A stretch of 64,000 nucleotides of DNA from Mermis nigrescens (Eukaryota; Nematoda; Enoplea; Mermithida; Mermithidae), in contig JAVLUZ010000763.1 in assembly GCA_036768485.1 (NCBI GenBank), positions 1-64,000 of the forward strand, read 5' to 3'. Positions 22,701 through 32,511 of the stretch are shown piece by piece (position 1 is the first letter of the stretch; every line of letters begins with the position of its first letter). Below the pieces are notes generated by a model, which worked only from the letters and a program-made list of their open reading frames with translations, had not been told where the DNA came from and ran no database searches. The position numbers and the translations under genes are program-made.

Positions 22701-25700
22701 ATGCATATTTCGTATATAATTTCTGGAAGTTGACGATTAAAAATGAGAGGCTATTTTAGTCAGTTCCTACTCGCTTATCTCCCAGGTACTTCAACTGCTC
22801 TGAAAGCCGGAGTTCACAATAGAATCGGCGGTTTGTGCGACACGCATAAAGTTCGCCTGAAAATGTTTCTCAGAGACAATGTCGTTGAAGTAAATCACGA
22901 AAATTTATTGCACGACTTTGTACCGATATCCGAACGATTGAGGTATTCCGAGCCTGAAGGGTCCAGGTCAAAGGTCGCTTTGCCCTATGATTCGGATCCT
23001 CGGACACTGCAACTAAGACATCCTTTCGGTCAGCGCGAGCCACGTCACGAAAATCTTATTTTGTACGAAATACACGAAGGTTAGATGACGAAATTACTTT
23101 ATTAGCTTAATTGATTAGGAGGATCTTTTTAACGTACCTTCTTTTTTCTTTGTATTCGGCTTTAAATTTTTCGGCCGTAGCATTGCTTTTCAGAACCGTC
23201 GTTAAACATATGTAATAATTTTTTAGACAACAAGAAGAGTAAAATATATAAAATTTCAATTTTCAACTCTTATTGCTGAAAATGGCAATCATATATTCTG
23301 CATGATGCCCAAAATTGTCAGAAAAGATGAAACTTTCTCCGCAGTACTTCTTTCTGTTAGCTCTGAGCTTAAAATCATAAATAAGCCAAAAAAATTTAAG
23401 TGCTTCACCTCAACGCGTACTTTTTGCCTGAAAAGTGCGCATTTTTTGTATTTTCTATCACAAAACACGAAATCGCACACGTGCTCTGCTATTTAGGCAG
23501 AAAACGCACTTTTAGCTTACAGAACGCACTATATAATTTAATGCACAAAATTTACTGTGCAAAAATAAATGACAATACGGGTGCCTACCATAGATGCATA
23601 GCATGGGGGTTAGCCGGTCTAGGGGTTCCAAGAATTGAGCCTCAAAACCCGGTATGAGCGCCGCTATAATAGGCTTAAAACTACGTTATTACACACTTTT
23701 TGGTCAATTTAAGCACTTTTAAATAAAATTTACAAGTTTCAACTATTTGCGACCTTTATTTTGCCTCATTTTCTCCGAGAAAATTTCTCATTTTTGTATT
23801 CTGGGTTTAGATCATCCGGACAGGGGCGGATTTAAGGGGTTGGCAACGGGGTATGGCTAGAAATATTTGACGGGATAAGGAACGACTATGTAATTTGTGA
23901 CTAGTTTTGGTCGTCGATGACCATGATTTCTCGAATTTTTCGCCGGGTAATTCTTTTTAATGACATTTGCTTGCTTTCTTAGCGGACCTGGAAGTCATAT
24001 TTTGGCGCCAGCAATAGGTTTTTCTAGCAGCAAACATTTTCATGACTCCTAAAACGGTTTCTGAAACACGGACAGTAGTTAAACCACTGGCGAATTTAAA
24101 GGGGCGGGGGCGCGTCCGCTCCTCCCTGTCGTCAAAAAATATTTGGGCGTAATGAAGAATAGATGTGTATTTTATCATTATTTTAGCCATTTTTATCATG
24201 ATTTTACGAATTTTTTCGGCACTTCGCGCCGGGATATAGGTACTCATTAAAGACATTTACTGACTGTTGGCTCTCTAAATGACTTAAATTAGTTTTTGTG
24301 CAGAACAAAGATTTTGTAGGTCTTACAGTGATTTCTCGAGTGTTTTTTCCAACGATTTGTGCCGATTTCTGCATTTATTTTGCGAGTTTTTCAAAGAAAA
24401 CTTTCGAAAATTTTGGAAAAAATTTATTTTTTTTTGCTTTTTGGAAGCATAATATACGAATTTTTTAAACAATCTTCGATACTTTCAAAAAAACTTTGGT
24501 TTCCGCTCCCCGTCAAAAATGCTGGATCCATTACTAATTTCAACTCCATTTTTTAAGCATGCATTTAAAAAATTCTTGACGATTCGCATTAAATGCTACA
24601 AAGGCATGGAATACAGTTGCATTTCGATTTTCTAAACGTCCTTTCTCATAAATTTGAATGATTTTCCGGCGCTTCGCTTTGCATTTTTGCTAATAGTAAA
24701 CAAAATTGAAGCATTTTTCGTACAGAATTGCCGAAAAGTTGGATTATCACCCCCTAACAAAAGTCGTAGATCCGCCACTGCTCCCAAACCCTTCCATCCA
24801 ACCCTCCCCCACATGCATGTCTGATATCTACTTTCTTTGTACGTTTACTTAAAAACCTTGTACAAAAAATAGTGCTTATCAGTTAAGAAAAGTCGATAAT
24901 TGAGCACAATGTAAGTATTTTTAGCATATTTTTGAACCCAACTACTCGCAAGAATCTTCGAACCTAGTCAAAGCGTGAGTTTCAAAGAAAGTCATTGTTG
25001 TAACGCTCTAGAATTAATCATTGATTCATAATAAACAGGTGCACAGCGTAGTATTACCGGTCTGGGGGTCAGCCGGTTTGGGTGGCAAAATGTATCCTTT
25101 TTGGGCCAAACTGACGCCAAAAACTGGTATAAATATTTAAATAGCGTTAAAACTGTTAATCTACAGTTTCTGGTCAATTTCAAGCACTTTTAAAGAACAC
25201 TTTCCATCTTCATAGGTTTTCACTCATTTTTTTCAGAAATTTTTTCCCATTCTGGGAGCCTTTACTTTCCCCCAACCCTCCTCTGCACGCATGTCTCGTC
25301 ATAAACTGGACATATAATGTTCTTTCAAACCTTCTTTGCGGAATTAATAAGAACATACATAGTAGAAATTGTTAAAGCAATAAACTTGATAAAAATAGCT
25401 ATACAACAATCGAGTTGCTTATGCTGCGTTAACAGATGAACTGAACTGATTTTCAGTAAGTTTGGGTCCAAATAGATGGCGAGGAGGTAACGCTATATGC
25501 GCAATGCTAAAATACTCCGTAGCTTGCGAGAAGCGTATGGGGACGGTTCAAAAATTACTGTGCCAGACTCCGTTTGCAAAACTTATAATTTTAGCTGGTG
25601 AATAAGTTTTCCGCATACCCCACACAATTCTGTAGAATTTTTCTCGCAATTTCTTATGCCAGTGGATAGTCTGTTGTAAGAAATGCCTGAGACTCTTGCT

Positions 25701-26760
25701 GAACCGGAGCACACATTTTTTGATCATTGAATCGGATCCCTCCCACACCCTTGAATCCGCACGAATATAATACATAAGCACGAAAAATTGTCTTTTGAAA
25801 GCTTCTTGTTGCGTAGCTTTAGCCGTTTCGACAAAATAGTTTTCCTTTTCATCAGATTAGTCTGTGTTGCGTTAATCAGAGATCTGTGACGTACATACTG
25901 CATAAATCCTGATAATCATAGGTGGGCAGCACCAAAATTCTGGGGGGCTGAAAAATTTCTGGGGGGGGGTTGAGAAAATTTTTAAAGGTTAAAAAATGGT
26001 CTTAAAAGTGGTCGTATGGCGAAAAAACACCATTCTTCGACGTTTCTCATCGAGCACTATCCAATGGCATCATAAAATTGCTAAAAAAGAAAAAAAATTT
26101 CAAAATTTGAATTCTGGGGGGTATTTTGATTTCTGGGGGGTATTTCAACTTCTGGGGGCTGCATACCCCCTAACCCCCCACGCCCACGTTTGCTGATAAC
26201 CATACTTAAGGTGACTAACCTTCGAACCGTTAAACCGTGGCTTTTTACTAAACGTTTGCGAATTTCAGTTTTTATTTTTGAAATGCATCGCTTATTTGGT
26301 GCTTTACAAAAACGTTTTAAACTTTTCTAAGGTTAATTTCTTTTTGAAATTCCTCTGGGGTTCCCTAACTCTTGGAAGGTCAAAAGAGGGCCAGAGGATT
26401 TATGTAAGAAGTAAACAACATCTTTTTGGATTTTTCTCTTCAATAGCCTCACGGAATTGCTTCAAACTTTCCCTTTAGATTCTGAGCGAAATTTAAAAAA
26501 ACGAATTCTGCCGATCGCCAGATTGCGGCGGGGTATAAACAAAGGCTTGATTTCCGTTGATAATGTGGATGTGAGAATTTATTGCGGGTACAATAAAAAA
26601 TTTGTTGTTTAATCAGAAATTTGCTTATTGTTTTACAGTGGACGACTTGGCTACGGCTCATTCGTCAATTTCCTTTGCATCTGTGTTACATCGAGCTGCC
26701 AGAGTTAAAATTGCCATCTTACTGACTTTCTGTGGCTTGCTCATCACGTGGACTACCTGA
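13616..26760 (+). CDS. ephrin, GPI-anchored type, five coding exons
   Basis: Ligand for Eph receptor tyrosine kinases, acting at the cell surface in contact signalling. The coding exons 13616-13719, 20531-20642, 21214-21376, 22786-23079 and 26639-26760 join in phase to 795 nt (264 residues plus stop), all with gt-ag introns. Residues 1-20 are a signal peptide. The Eph-binding domain covers about 26-156: IYWNSSNPLF at the start (also an N-glycosylation site), then EFHCP, GYDNC, GQCVTP, GLEFESGLTYYFIST and HNRIGGLC. The four conserved Cys are 54, 81, 92 and 144. A charged linker follows, then a C-terminal hydrophobic segment (249-264, IAILLTFCGLLITWTT) with nothing after it, as for GPI attachment. 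There is no cytoplasmic tail or PDZ motif, unlike ephrin-B. Introns hold many MITEs. The family assignment is strong; the subtype is inferred from the tail. Confidence 0.93.
14792..14952 (+). mobile_element. type B MITE in ephrin intron 1
   Basis: 161 bp from CATACATGGGCAGCAAGAAA to TGCCCATGTCTG. Flanking GCCCTTAC and GCATTTAT agree at 5 of 8, a worn TSD. It lacks the central TGGTGTTTTT block of type A. Confidence 0.65.
15013..15172 (+). mobile_element. type B MITE, diverged
   Basis: GGGTAGCAACCGATTTTTAG through ATTCAATTCTAGGGGTCTAT to CACCCACGTGCTGG. It resembles 17132-17294. Boundaries approximate. Confidence 0.45.
15175..15420 (+). repeat. dispersed repeat family C
   Basis: Shared order: AAATTTTCTC..AAAATGAGG, AAGTGCTTAAAATTTACCAG with AAACTGT, GTTTTAAAGCTATT, TTTACAC, GGCCCAAGAA, then AGACCGGTTGATCC and AGATCGGCCATGCTGTGC. 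Other copies: 18195-18440, 22070-22322, 23585-23820 and 25036-25292 (the last two reversed). Confidence 0.6.
15663..15933 (+). mobile_element. type A hAT-like MITE in intron 1
   Basis: 271 bp with ends CATAGTTGGGCGGC and GCCCAGGTATG. TSDs AGCATGAC (15655-15662) and AGCTTGAC (15934-15941) match 7 of 8. The core CGTTTCTCATCGAGCACTAT is intact. The right part contains a short triplication of GGTATTTTGGTTTCTGGGGG. Confidence 0.88.
17132..17294 (+). mobile_element. type B MITE in intron 1
   Basis: 163 bp from CATACATGGGCAGCAACGAA through TCCGATGGGACC to CATGCTCATCTGTG. Closest to 1547-1690. TSD unclear. Confidence 0.6.
17506..17759 (-). mobile_element. type A MITE, first of a head-to-tail pair
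   Basis: 254 bp from CACACTTGGGCGTGAG to GTGCTGCTTATGTATG. TTTGAGAG (17497-17504) precedes it and GTTAAGAG (17760-17767) follows it, 6 of 8. The second flank is shared with the next element. Confidence 0.75.
17768..17932 (-). mobile_element. type B MITE abutting the previous one
   Basis: 165 bp from CCCATATGGGCGCGGGG to CTTGCTGCCCAAGTATG. Flanks GTTAAGAG (17760-17767) and GTTGAGAA (17933-17940) agree at 6 of 8. Three related 8-mers thus bracket two elements. Confidence 0.75.
18195..18440 (+). repeat. family C repeat
   Basis: AAAATGGGAGATTTTATCAA, AAAATGAGGCGAAACGGAGG, GTTTTAAAGCTATTTGAGC, then CCCCGTCCAGATCGGCCATG and CTGTGCGTC. Confidence 0.6.
18840..19560. other. GC-richer island inside ephrin intron 1
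   Basis: Clearly higher GC than the surrounding intron. Both strands carry medium ORFs (166 codons on minus at 19054-19554, 70 on plus). Neither has domain-like sequence or good splice sites, so it is not called coding. It could be a regulatory element or an old insertion. Confidence 0.35.
19950..20130 (+). mobile_element. partial type A MITE
   Basis: Starts CAATACGTCGGCAGCAACAA and keeps AAACACCATTTTTCAACGTT. The right end is lost around 20130. It lies 400 bp before ephrin exon 2. Confidence 0.6.
20531..20642 (+). CDS. ephrin exon 2
   Basis: Acceptor TTTTCTTGTTTAG and donor gtaaga. It completes the split Leu codon and encodes residues 36-72, including DYSIKAKIRDSIEFHCP with the first conserved Cys. 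It ends in phase 0 after IIYR. Confidence 0.92.
21214..21376 (+). CDS. ephrin exon 3 (receptor-binding loop)
   Basis: Acceptor CTTTTATATGTAG and donor gtatgt. Residues 73-126 include Cys81 and Cys92 and the stretch EYTPVPDGLEF, which falls where the Eph-binding G-H loop lies in other ephrins, followed by YYFIS. It ends in phase 1. Confidence 0.93.
22070..22322 (+). repeat. family C repeat in ephrin intron 3
   Basis: ACATGAAAAGGGGGTTTTAA to CTGAGACCGGCCATGCTATG, with AAAAGTGCTCAAAAATGA and AGACCGGCTAACTCCC. A further fragment (22330-22560) continues with an A-rich run. Confidence 0.55.
22786..23079 (+). CDS. ephrin exon 4
   Basis: Acceptor CTTATCTCCCAG. It opens by completing the Ser of YYFIS and continues TSTALKAGVHNRIGGLCDT with Cys144, the end of the ephrin fold, then a charged linker to EIHE. 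The frame would run only four bases further to TAG, but the hydrophobic tail is missing there. The donor GAAG|gttaga at 23080, in phase with 26639, is preferred. Confidence 0.88.
23585..23820 (-). repeat. family C repeat in ephrin intron 4
   Basis: GATGCATAGCATGGGGGTTA, GCCGGTCTAGGGG, TTTTTGGTCAATTTAAGCAC and TTTGCCTCATTTTCTCC. Reverse orientation relative to 15175. Confidence 0.55.
23821..24780. mobile_element. 960-bp hAT-like non-autonomous element
   Basis: The left end CAGGGGCGGATTTAAGG and the right end GTAGATCCGCCACTG form imperfect inverted ends of the CAGTGGCGGATC type, also seen at 49867, 50139 and 62367. The flanking 8-mers CATCCGGA and CTCCCAAA agree at only 4 of 8. The interior has hairpin motifs at 24217-24231 and 24666, and sequence shared (inverted) with 41340-41515. 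Confidence 0.6.
25036..25292 (-). repeat. family C repeat in ephrin intron 4
   Basis: TGCACAGCGTAGTATTACCG, then GGTCAGCCGGTTTGGG, TTTTGGGCCAAACTGACGCC and TTTCTGGTCAATTTCAAGCA. ATAAACAGG and ATAAACTGG flank the copy, a possible 9-bp duplication. Confidence 0.6.
25917..26192 (+). mobile_element. type A hAT-like MITE in ephrin intron 4
   Basis: 276 bp with ends CATAGGTGGGCAGCACC and ACGCCCACGTTTG. TSDs CTGATAAT (25909-25916) and CTGATAAC (26193-26200), 7 of 8. One of the best-preserved copies. Confidence 0.9.
26639..26760 (+). CDS. ephrin exon 5 (GPI signal and stop)
   Basis: Acceptor TTGCTTATTGTTTTACAG. It completes a Val codon and encodes VDDLATAHSSISFASVLHR, then a 15-16 residue hydrophobic tail and TGA at 26758-26760. 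Phase and content both fit exon 4. Confidence 0.88.
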
Positions 26761-26890
26761 GAGGCTAGAAGACATGATTAAATTCGTGCAATTTGTCACT
26801 GTGATTTATAGAAAACATTTGACTAAGATTGTTATTGCATACCTGCTTTCGGTTATATTCGTGTATCGACTTTTATGATTTGTAATAATG

Positions 26891-26896
26891 AATAAA
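26891..26896 (+). terminator. polyadenylation signal AATAAA of the ephrin gene
   Basis: A canonical hexamer 130 nt after the stop codon. It is the first good candidate downstream and would give a short 3' UTR. No cleavage data. Confidence 0.55.
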
Positions 26897-27246
26897 TGGA
26901 GCTATAATCAGAAAAATTCTTATTTCCTTCACTTTGTAGAACCGTAAGATGTCCTCTCTTCATATCATTTAAAATGTAGATATCATTCCACGCAAACTTT
27001 TTCTATTTAAGCTCGTGCGCGAAGAAGGCGAAAAAAGTCGTGCTTAGTCAATATGGAAACTAAACTATTCCAGACCCTTCTCAGAATGCTCAACTCAAAG
27101 TCTGTTTGCTTTAAACGAGTATTTTTCATATAGTATAATCCACATGAAAGTGGCTCACAGATTCGATAGAGACTGTATTAGTAACGCGGCGTTTTCACAG
27201 AAACTGCCAAATTTGGCACATTTACGCCGCCAAAGCGAGTGCACAT
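26897..27246. other. intergenic, nothing recognised
   Basis: Downstream flank of the ephrin gene, without ORF or repeat ends that can be supported. Confidence 0.5.
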
Positions 27247-27475
27247 CATACGTGGGCAGCGAGAAAATTCTGGGGGGGTGCAAGATTTTTTTGAAAGTCC
27301 AAAAATGGCCTTAAAAATGGTGGTATGGCGATAAAAACACCATTTATCGACGTTTCTCATCAAGCACTATCCATTGGCATCAAAAAATTGCGAAAGAAAC
27401 GAAAAAAATTTTCAAAAATTGAATTCTGGGGGGGTATTTTGGTTTCTGGGAGTATACCCCCCACGCCCAGGTGTG
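27247..27475 (+). mobile_element. type A hAT-like MITE
   Basis: 229 bp with ends CATACGTGGGCAGC and GCCCAGGTGTG. TSDs GTGCACAT (27239-27246) and GGGCACAT (27476-27483), 7 of 8. Confidence 0.9.
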
Positions 27476-27483
27476 GGGCACAT

Positions 27484-28985
27484 CCTCCGTTGATTGAGTA
27501 ATCTGTTTCTGTAATGGCAATCTTTAAGATCCGAACAATCACTCTGGATTCCGATAAAATAAAATATTTTGGATAGATAATTCTAAAAATGAAACTATTT
27601 TGCCGAAAAAACTTCTGTCAGCATATGTCTACAGTATACTGTACTATAAAAACCGTCCTTATTTTGCATGCACATTCTGCTTCCTATTTGGACAAGTAGC
27701 GAAATAGATATTTTTGTGCTCTAAGTTTTTCTTATCATTGTTTTTCCTCTTTACTAATAATTCGTCCCGCAATCTCAATTTAATTTTTCCAATTTGGTTG
27801 CTCCCTTAAAGTATGCATTTTACTGGCTCTTTGTTTCATATTATTTATTGTTTAAGAGCATTTTGGAAAACCCAAAAAGCTCTTCCGAATGATTACATAT
27901 TTTTCTAATTCAGGAAAGGATTCGCGTTTGTAAAATACGACCGCCATGAAAGGCCGCCGTATTGGAAAAATGCTGTAATTTTAGATGTTTAAATCTGCAA
28001 TTATTCAATATATTTGAAAATTTTTTTATTTAAATAGCAAGAAAATTCACTGCACATTCTAATTAGCATGTTCTGAATCCTTCAAGTTCTTTTGGGAAAG
28101 TTCAAAAACCTTCAAAAGCATTCATTATATACTGAAAACGATCGACGCGAAAAACCTGGTTCGAAAAAATGATGAATGAGTTGGGCCGGTTCCCTAATGG
28201 CTTACTTTAGCAAAGTTGACTTTGGTGGCTCAAACGGACTTTTCTTGGAAGATTCGATTGGAAAAGTCACCTTGAAGAATGAGTTTCACCATTCGAGCTT
28301 TAAGTTTGACTATTCCAAGTCAACTTTGGAGCTTTTAAGGTTGCCTTTGACAGATCAAACAATATGCATACGTGCGTTATATATTTCTTTGACTCAACAT
28401 TTTTGATTGATAGCTTGAAATGAGTTTAACTTGTTGAAATTTGGCATTCAAAAGTGTGAACTTTATGCTAAAAGTTGAGAACTTGGCACTCGATGTAATA
28501 ATATATCTACATAGGTGCTTTACAAGCTGAAATAATGAGTAAAGGACTGGATAATAATGCGTCCATCGTATTGAAAGATATATTATGCTAATTTTCTAAT
28601 CTAAGTGGAGGGCACATTGGGTCACTAGGGGTAATCTTTTCCAATATGCTTCCGGATCGCACAGGTCTTCAGCGTTGAGACTTTTATTTTGTCATTATAA
28701 TTGTAATGTGTATTATTACATTGAAGAATCGTCGTAACACATCACGCTGTAAACCTTTAAGAACATAACTCTTTTATCTTTCTCCATTTTGGGCAAAAAA
28801 ATGCGTTTTAGATCATTTTCATGTGTTTTGTGATATTTCTGCACAAAATATATAAATGGCCGACAACCCCTATCCTTAAAACTTTGAATGTATACAATAA
28901 ATTTCATTTTTACAATATGGTAATTATGAAAAAAGAGCGGTCGACCTGTCTTTAAAAAATGCCGTTTTTCAAAGCGACTTCATAT
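27484..28985. other. intergenic, no gene seen
   Basis: A 76-codon frame at 28176-28406 reads partly protein-like (SKVDFGGSNGLFLEDSIGK). It is built on a repeated AAGTTGACTTTG motif that also occurs at 29225-29340, so it is treated as repeat-derived. Confidence 0.4.
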
Positions 28986-29203
28986 CACACGTGGGCGTAA
29001 GGAGGGGTGGGTGTTCGAGGGTATGCACCCCTTTCCCCTTTAAGGCCGACCCCCTTCAGAATTCAATTTTTTGAAATTTTTTTACATATTGCAATTTTTA
29101 ATACCAATGGAAAAAAGTGCTCGATGAAAAACGTTGAGCAATTCTTTTTTTCGCCATACCACCATTTTTAGGACCATTTTTTGTCGTTTGAAAAATCTTG
29201 CTT
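28986..29203 (-). mobile_element. truncated type A MITE
   Basis: Starts CACACGTGGGCGTAAGG and keeps GTGCTCGATGAAAAACGTTG and CGCCATACCACCATTTTTAG. The distal end is lost. Confidence 0.7.
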
Positions 29204-29763
29204 TGATGTTGTCCAGTGTATGCTTCAGATGCAAAGTCGACTTTGAGACTGACGCTTTGTGAAACCGAAGAATTCAAAGTTGAGTCTGATAATAAATGTA
29301 AACTTCGTCCCTCCAAAGTCGACTTCAGCGCCAACCAGCCCCTGAATTGGTGCGAAATCGCTAAAAAAACTAAAACCTCAATTAGGATGTATGTATAGCC
29401 GGGCGAGCTGTATATCGAAGTTTAATGAACAAGAAGGAGCTTTAACTAAGGATGCATTTAGATACAAAACTATAGTCTATTTTATTTAACTTTGCGGTTT
29501 TCTTCTGAATTTTTCCAAAAGAATCAGGCTTCAAAACCGGTTTAAACTTTTTGATGCAGTAATGCGGCTTAAAACAATCATTCGTCTCGAAAAACTATAG
29601 TCTGTTCCATTGCGAACGGCCCATATTCGCTGAAGTTTTCATTACTGTATTAGTTTTTCACTGCACGAATTGCTTGTTCAATTATGCTCTCGTAACGGCT
29701 GCTTGCTTTAAACTCCTTGCTGATATTGCAGTTCGCTTAACTTGTAGCGCATTCAGATGAATC

Positions 29764-29767
29764 ACTG
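29764..29767. other. target site duplication, left copy (ACTG)
   Basis: Immediately before the TGTAAACG start of the left LTR; the same four bases follow the right LTR. Confidence 0.85.
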
Positions 29768-31125
29768 TGTAAACGTAGGTGTTTGCCTACGTTCACTTGC
29801 TTACTTATGCCCTAGCTTTAGCTCACGCGCTCGCACAAACAGCGACTCGGGGTAAGTGGCCCGGCCTATCAAGATAGCCCGGCCCTCTACTGCACGCACC
29901 TAGTGAAACTTACTTACTTAACCCCTTTTGAGATTAAGTACCTAAATAATGTAAGTTCCCCAGAAACCTAATTGAGGGCTCAAGAAGATTATTATTTAAC
30001 TTGTTTTGGGACCGAATTCCGGTGCTTGAAAATATTGAGGGTTCCTAATGTAGTGTAGCACAAGGACAGAAAACAACAGCACGGAAATTCGAACCGAGCC
30101 CAATCATCGTTCATTAAATAATTAATTTTTATAATATTTTTGGACATAAAATTATGAAGCAATTAAAAAGCGACAGCATGAAGGATGCATGCTGCCGACT
30201 GTCGTGTTACACTAATCGGGTAAAATAAACAATGTTATTACGAGGGCACATAGCCCGCCAACGGCATACAACTAATGCCGTAATGGCACATAAATAATAT
30301 AAGAAAAGGCGCACGGGCGAAAAGAACTTGCCCAATGCGCGACGAAAACACGACGAGAACTTCTGCAGCCACGCAGGAAAAAGGGGGCACAGCGCAGACG
30401 GGCTGGCGAAAAAGCTGAGTAAAAAGGGCACAGCACAGACGGGCTGGCGAAAAAGGGGCACAACACAGATGGGCTGGCGAAAAAGGGGCACAGCACAGAT
30501 GGGCTGGCGAAAAAGGGGCACAGCACAGATGGGCTGGCGAAAAAGGGGCACAGCACAGATGGGCTGGCGAAAAAGCTGAGTCTAGGAAGACTTTTGGAAA
30601 TCGTACGAACTCGTAATAATAATGCCAAAAACTGCGCTCACACGCAGTTTTAAACAAGACACAAAAAGAGGCGTGGACAGACGAAACAAAGAAACGCGTA
30701 ATGGATCTACGAGAATAACAATAGGTTCATGGGCAAAGCTTACGGTAAAGAATGTACAAATGGAATAGGCACAAAAATAAGACACACACATATGACTTTA
30801 GGTACACGTAAAATATGGTAACACACGTACCAATTTGTACTCAAGTCGCATTAAGCCCGAGTGCCCATTTTCCTATCCCAGATTTTTATTGAAAATAAGT
30901 ATGGGAAAGGAAATAAAAATAGGATAATTTTTGGAGGGAAGGTGGTCCCGGGCGACACACTATATGCATTGCGCTTAGTGGTCGCGTACGTGCAAATGGA
31001 AATTAAGCACGAAATTGAGCATCTGGGACAAACAGTCATCGGAATGTATGTACAACGTAGCACAAAACAAATGGAATTTCGCGTTGAACCAACGCGGCGA
31101 AACAGGGTGTAGAGCCATCTCTACA
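29768..31125 (-). repeat. 3' LTR (1358 bp)
   Basis: TGTAAACGTAGG at the left and ATCTCTACA at the right. The terminus carries a short hairpin, AACGTAGG-tgtttg-CCTACGTT. It contains the 30-bp minisatellite at 30377-30575. Confidence 0.93.
30377..30575 (-). repeat. 30-bp minisatellite in the 3' LTR
   Basis: Five head-to-tail copies of AAAAAGGGGCACAGCACAGA + TGGGCTGGCG, plus one more separated by AAAAGCTGAGT. As 30 is a multiple of 3, several frames stay open and give artefact ORFs. Confidence 0.9.
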
Positions 31126-31132
31126 CTCCCCC
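31126..31132 (-). promoter_or_regulatory. polypurine tract
   Basis: On the minus strand GGGGGAG directly precedes the 3' LTR (TGTAGAGATGG). This is the usual plus-strand primer site. Confidence 0.8.
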
Positions 31133-32511
31133 GGACATCGAGAAAAAATTTGCATGCAGTGCAATTTTTAAGCGCAAAAACGTTTATGCGGAAACTTTTT
31201 GCGCAAAGACGGCCACGCGTGGAGTCGGGCGATTATCGATTCGTGTCAGCAGATCAAAGCGGGATGCTGACACATTTTTATGCACAAAACGTATGCATGA
31301 AAAATGTTCGGAATGATGTACAGCTAGGTCAAACAATTGAGCAACGGGAGACAAAAAACGGTGCGTCGACGACGCGTAGACAACGTGGTTTTGTGCAACG
31401 TACAGAATTGACTGTTTGCCCGGGACCCGGAGAATTTTGATTGAAAAAGTAATTTATGATAGGAGGGCAGGTCACTCGGCTTATTTAGTATTGAGTAAAA
31501 AGATAGTTAGAAAAAATGTGGAGAGAAAAATTTGGAATGTGGCTGCAGGAAAATTAACAAGTAAGAGAAAAATTACGGAAAAAACGATAAAACGAATTAA
31601 ACAAAAAATAAACGAACTGCTGGCGGTCGGTACGTCGTCCTGGCACAGCAAAATCAAAATATGAGCAAATAGCTCAAAAGCGGCGATCCGGTTGATCGCG
31701 AGGCAATGACGACTGAGCGGTACGACGACCGTCAGTCGTCGCGCAAAATAATAGGCGTAACGCGCGACGTAGAATGGCGCGGCTGTTTCCTCAAGACGGA
31801 ATCAAACAAATAGACTAAAGTTCGAATGGGGCGATCCGATTGATCGCAAAGATTAGACGGTTGATGAGTGCAACGAACATCAGTCGACGCGTGAAATAGA
31901 CGAGAATAACGCGCATGATGTAGACATGGCGCGTCTGACTTCTTGAGACGGAATAGACAAAAAACGTGGCGTAACAATATGATGCTGAGCAAGACAACGG
32001 TCCTGCAATAGTTTAAACCGGAAAATGCGGCGCGGACGAAGCAGTCGGCGCGACGAAACGCGGTGCAATAATAATGCCGCTGTCGTTGAGAATCGAGACG
32101 CGAAGTACGCGAACGAACTGATGCAAGTGATAGTAGACGGGCTAATAGTTTGTTGATGGCGACGAGAATCGTAGCACACAGATGGGCGCAACGGGTCGCA
32201 GGGTACACAAACAGTTGACGGAATACTAAAATCGTTTTGGCGGACAATATGATAGGAAGTCGGATCGCCGGTTGGCGAACAAATCAATGCAGGTTGATGT
32301 CTTTCTAGGGAGACATTGAAGGCTGGAGCCGTGGAAATAGACATGTTGCCAGCGGCTTGTTGGGGTGAATTTTGGCCAAAATCTTAGGTAGAAGAACGTC
32401 GAGGAAACTTTGAATTCGCTGATGCGACGTGTAGCGAGGAAACTCGATTGAACAACTGATTGGTGGGTCTGTGCGCGATTGAATTAACTGAATTCGCTTA
32501 TGCGCTGTGTA
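31133..32511 (-). other. 3' non-coding part of the LTR element
   Basis: Overlapping minus frames of 154-171 codons are open here but lack any domain. 31682-31828 and 31829-31975 are a diverged tandem duplication of about 148 bp, both starting GGCGATCCG.TTGATCGC and containing AACGCGC and CAAGACGGAAT-like blocks. Best read as untranslated spacer. Confidence 0.5.

Noticed and set aside
30207..30657. Minus and plus ORFs of 83-139 codons with repeated FSPAHLCCAP or KRGTAQMGWR units
   Set aside because: They are translations of the 30-bp LTR minisatellite, open in several frames because the unit length is a multiple of three.
31015..31440. 141-codon plus-strand ORF crossing from the LTR into the interior
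   Set aside because: Opposite strand to the element genes, spans the LTR boundary, no domain.
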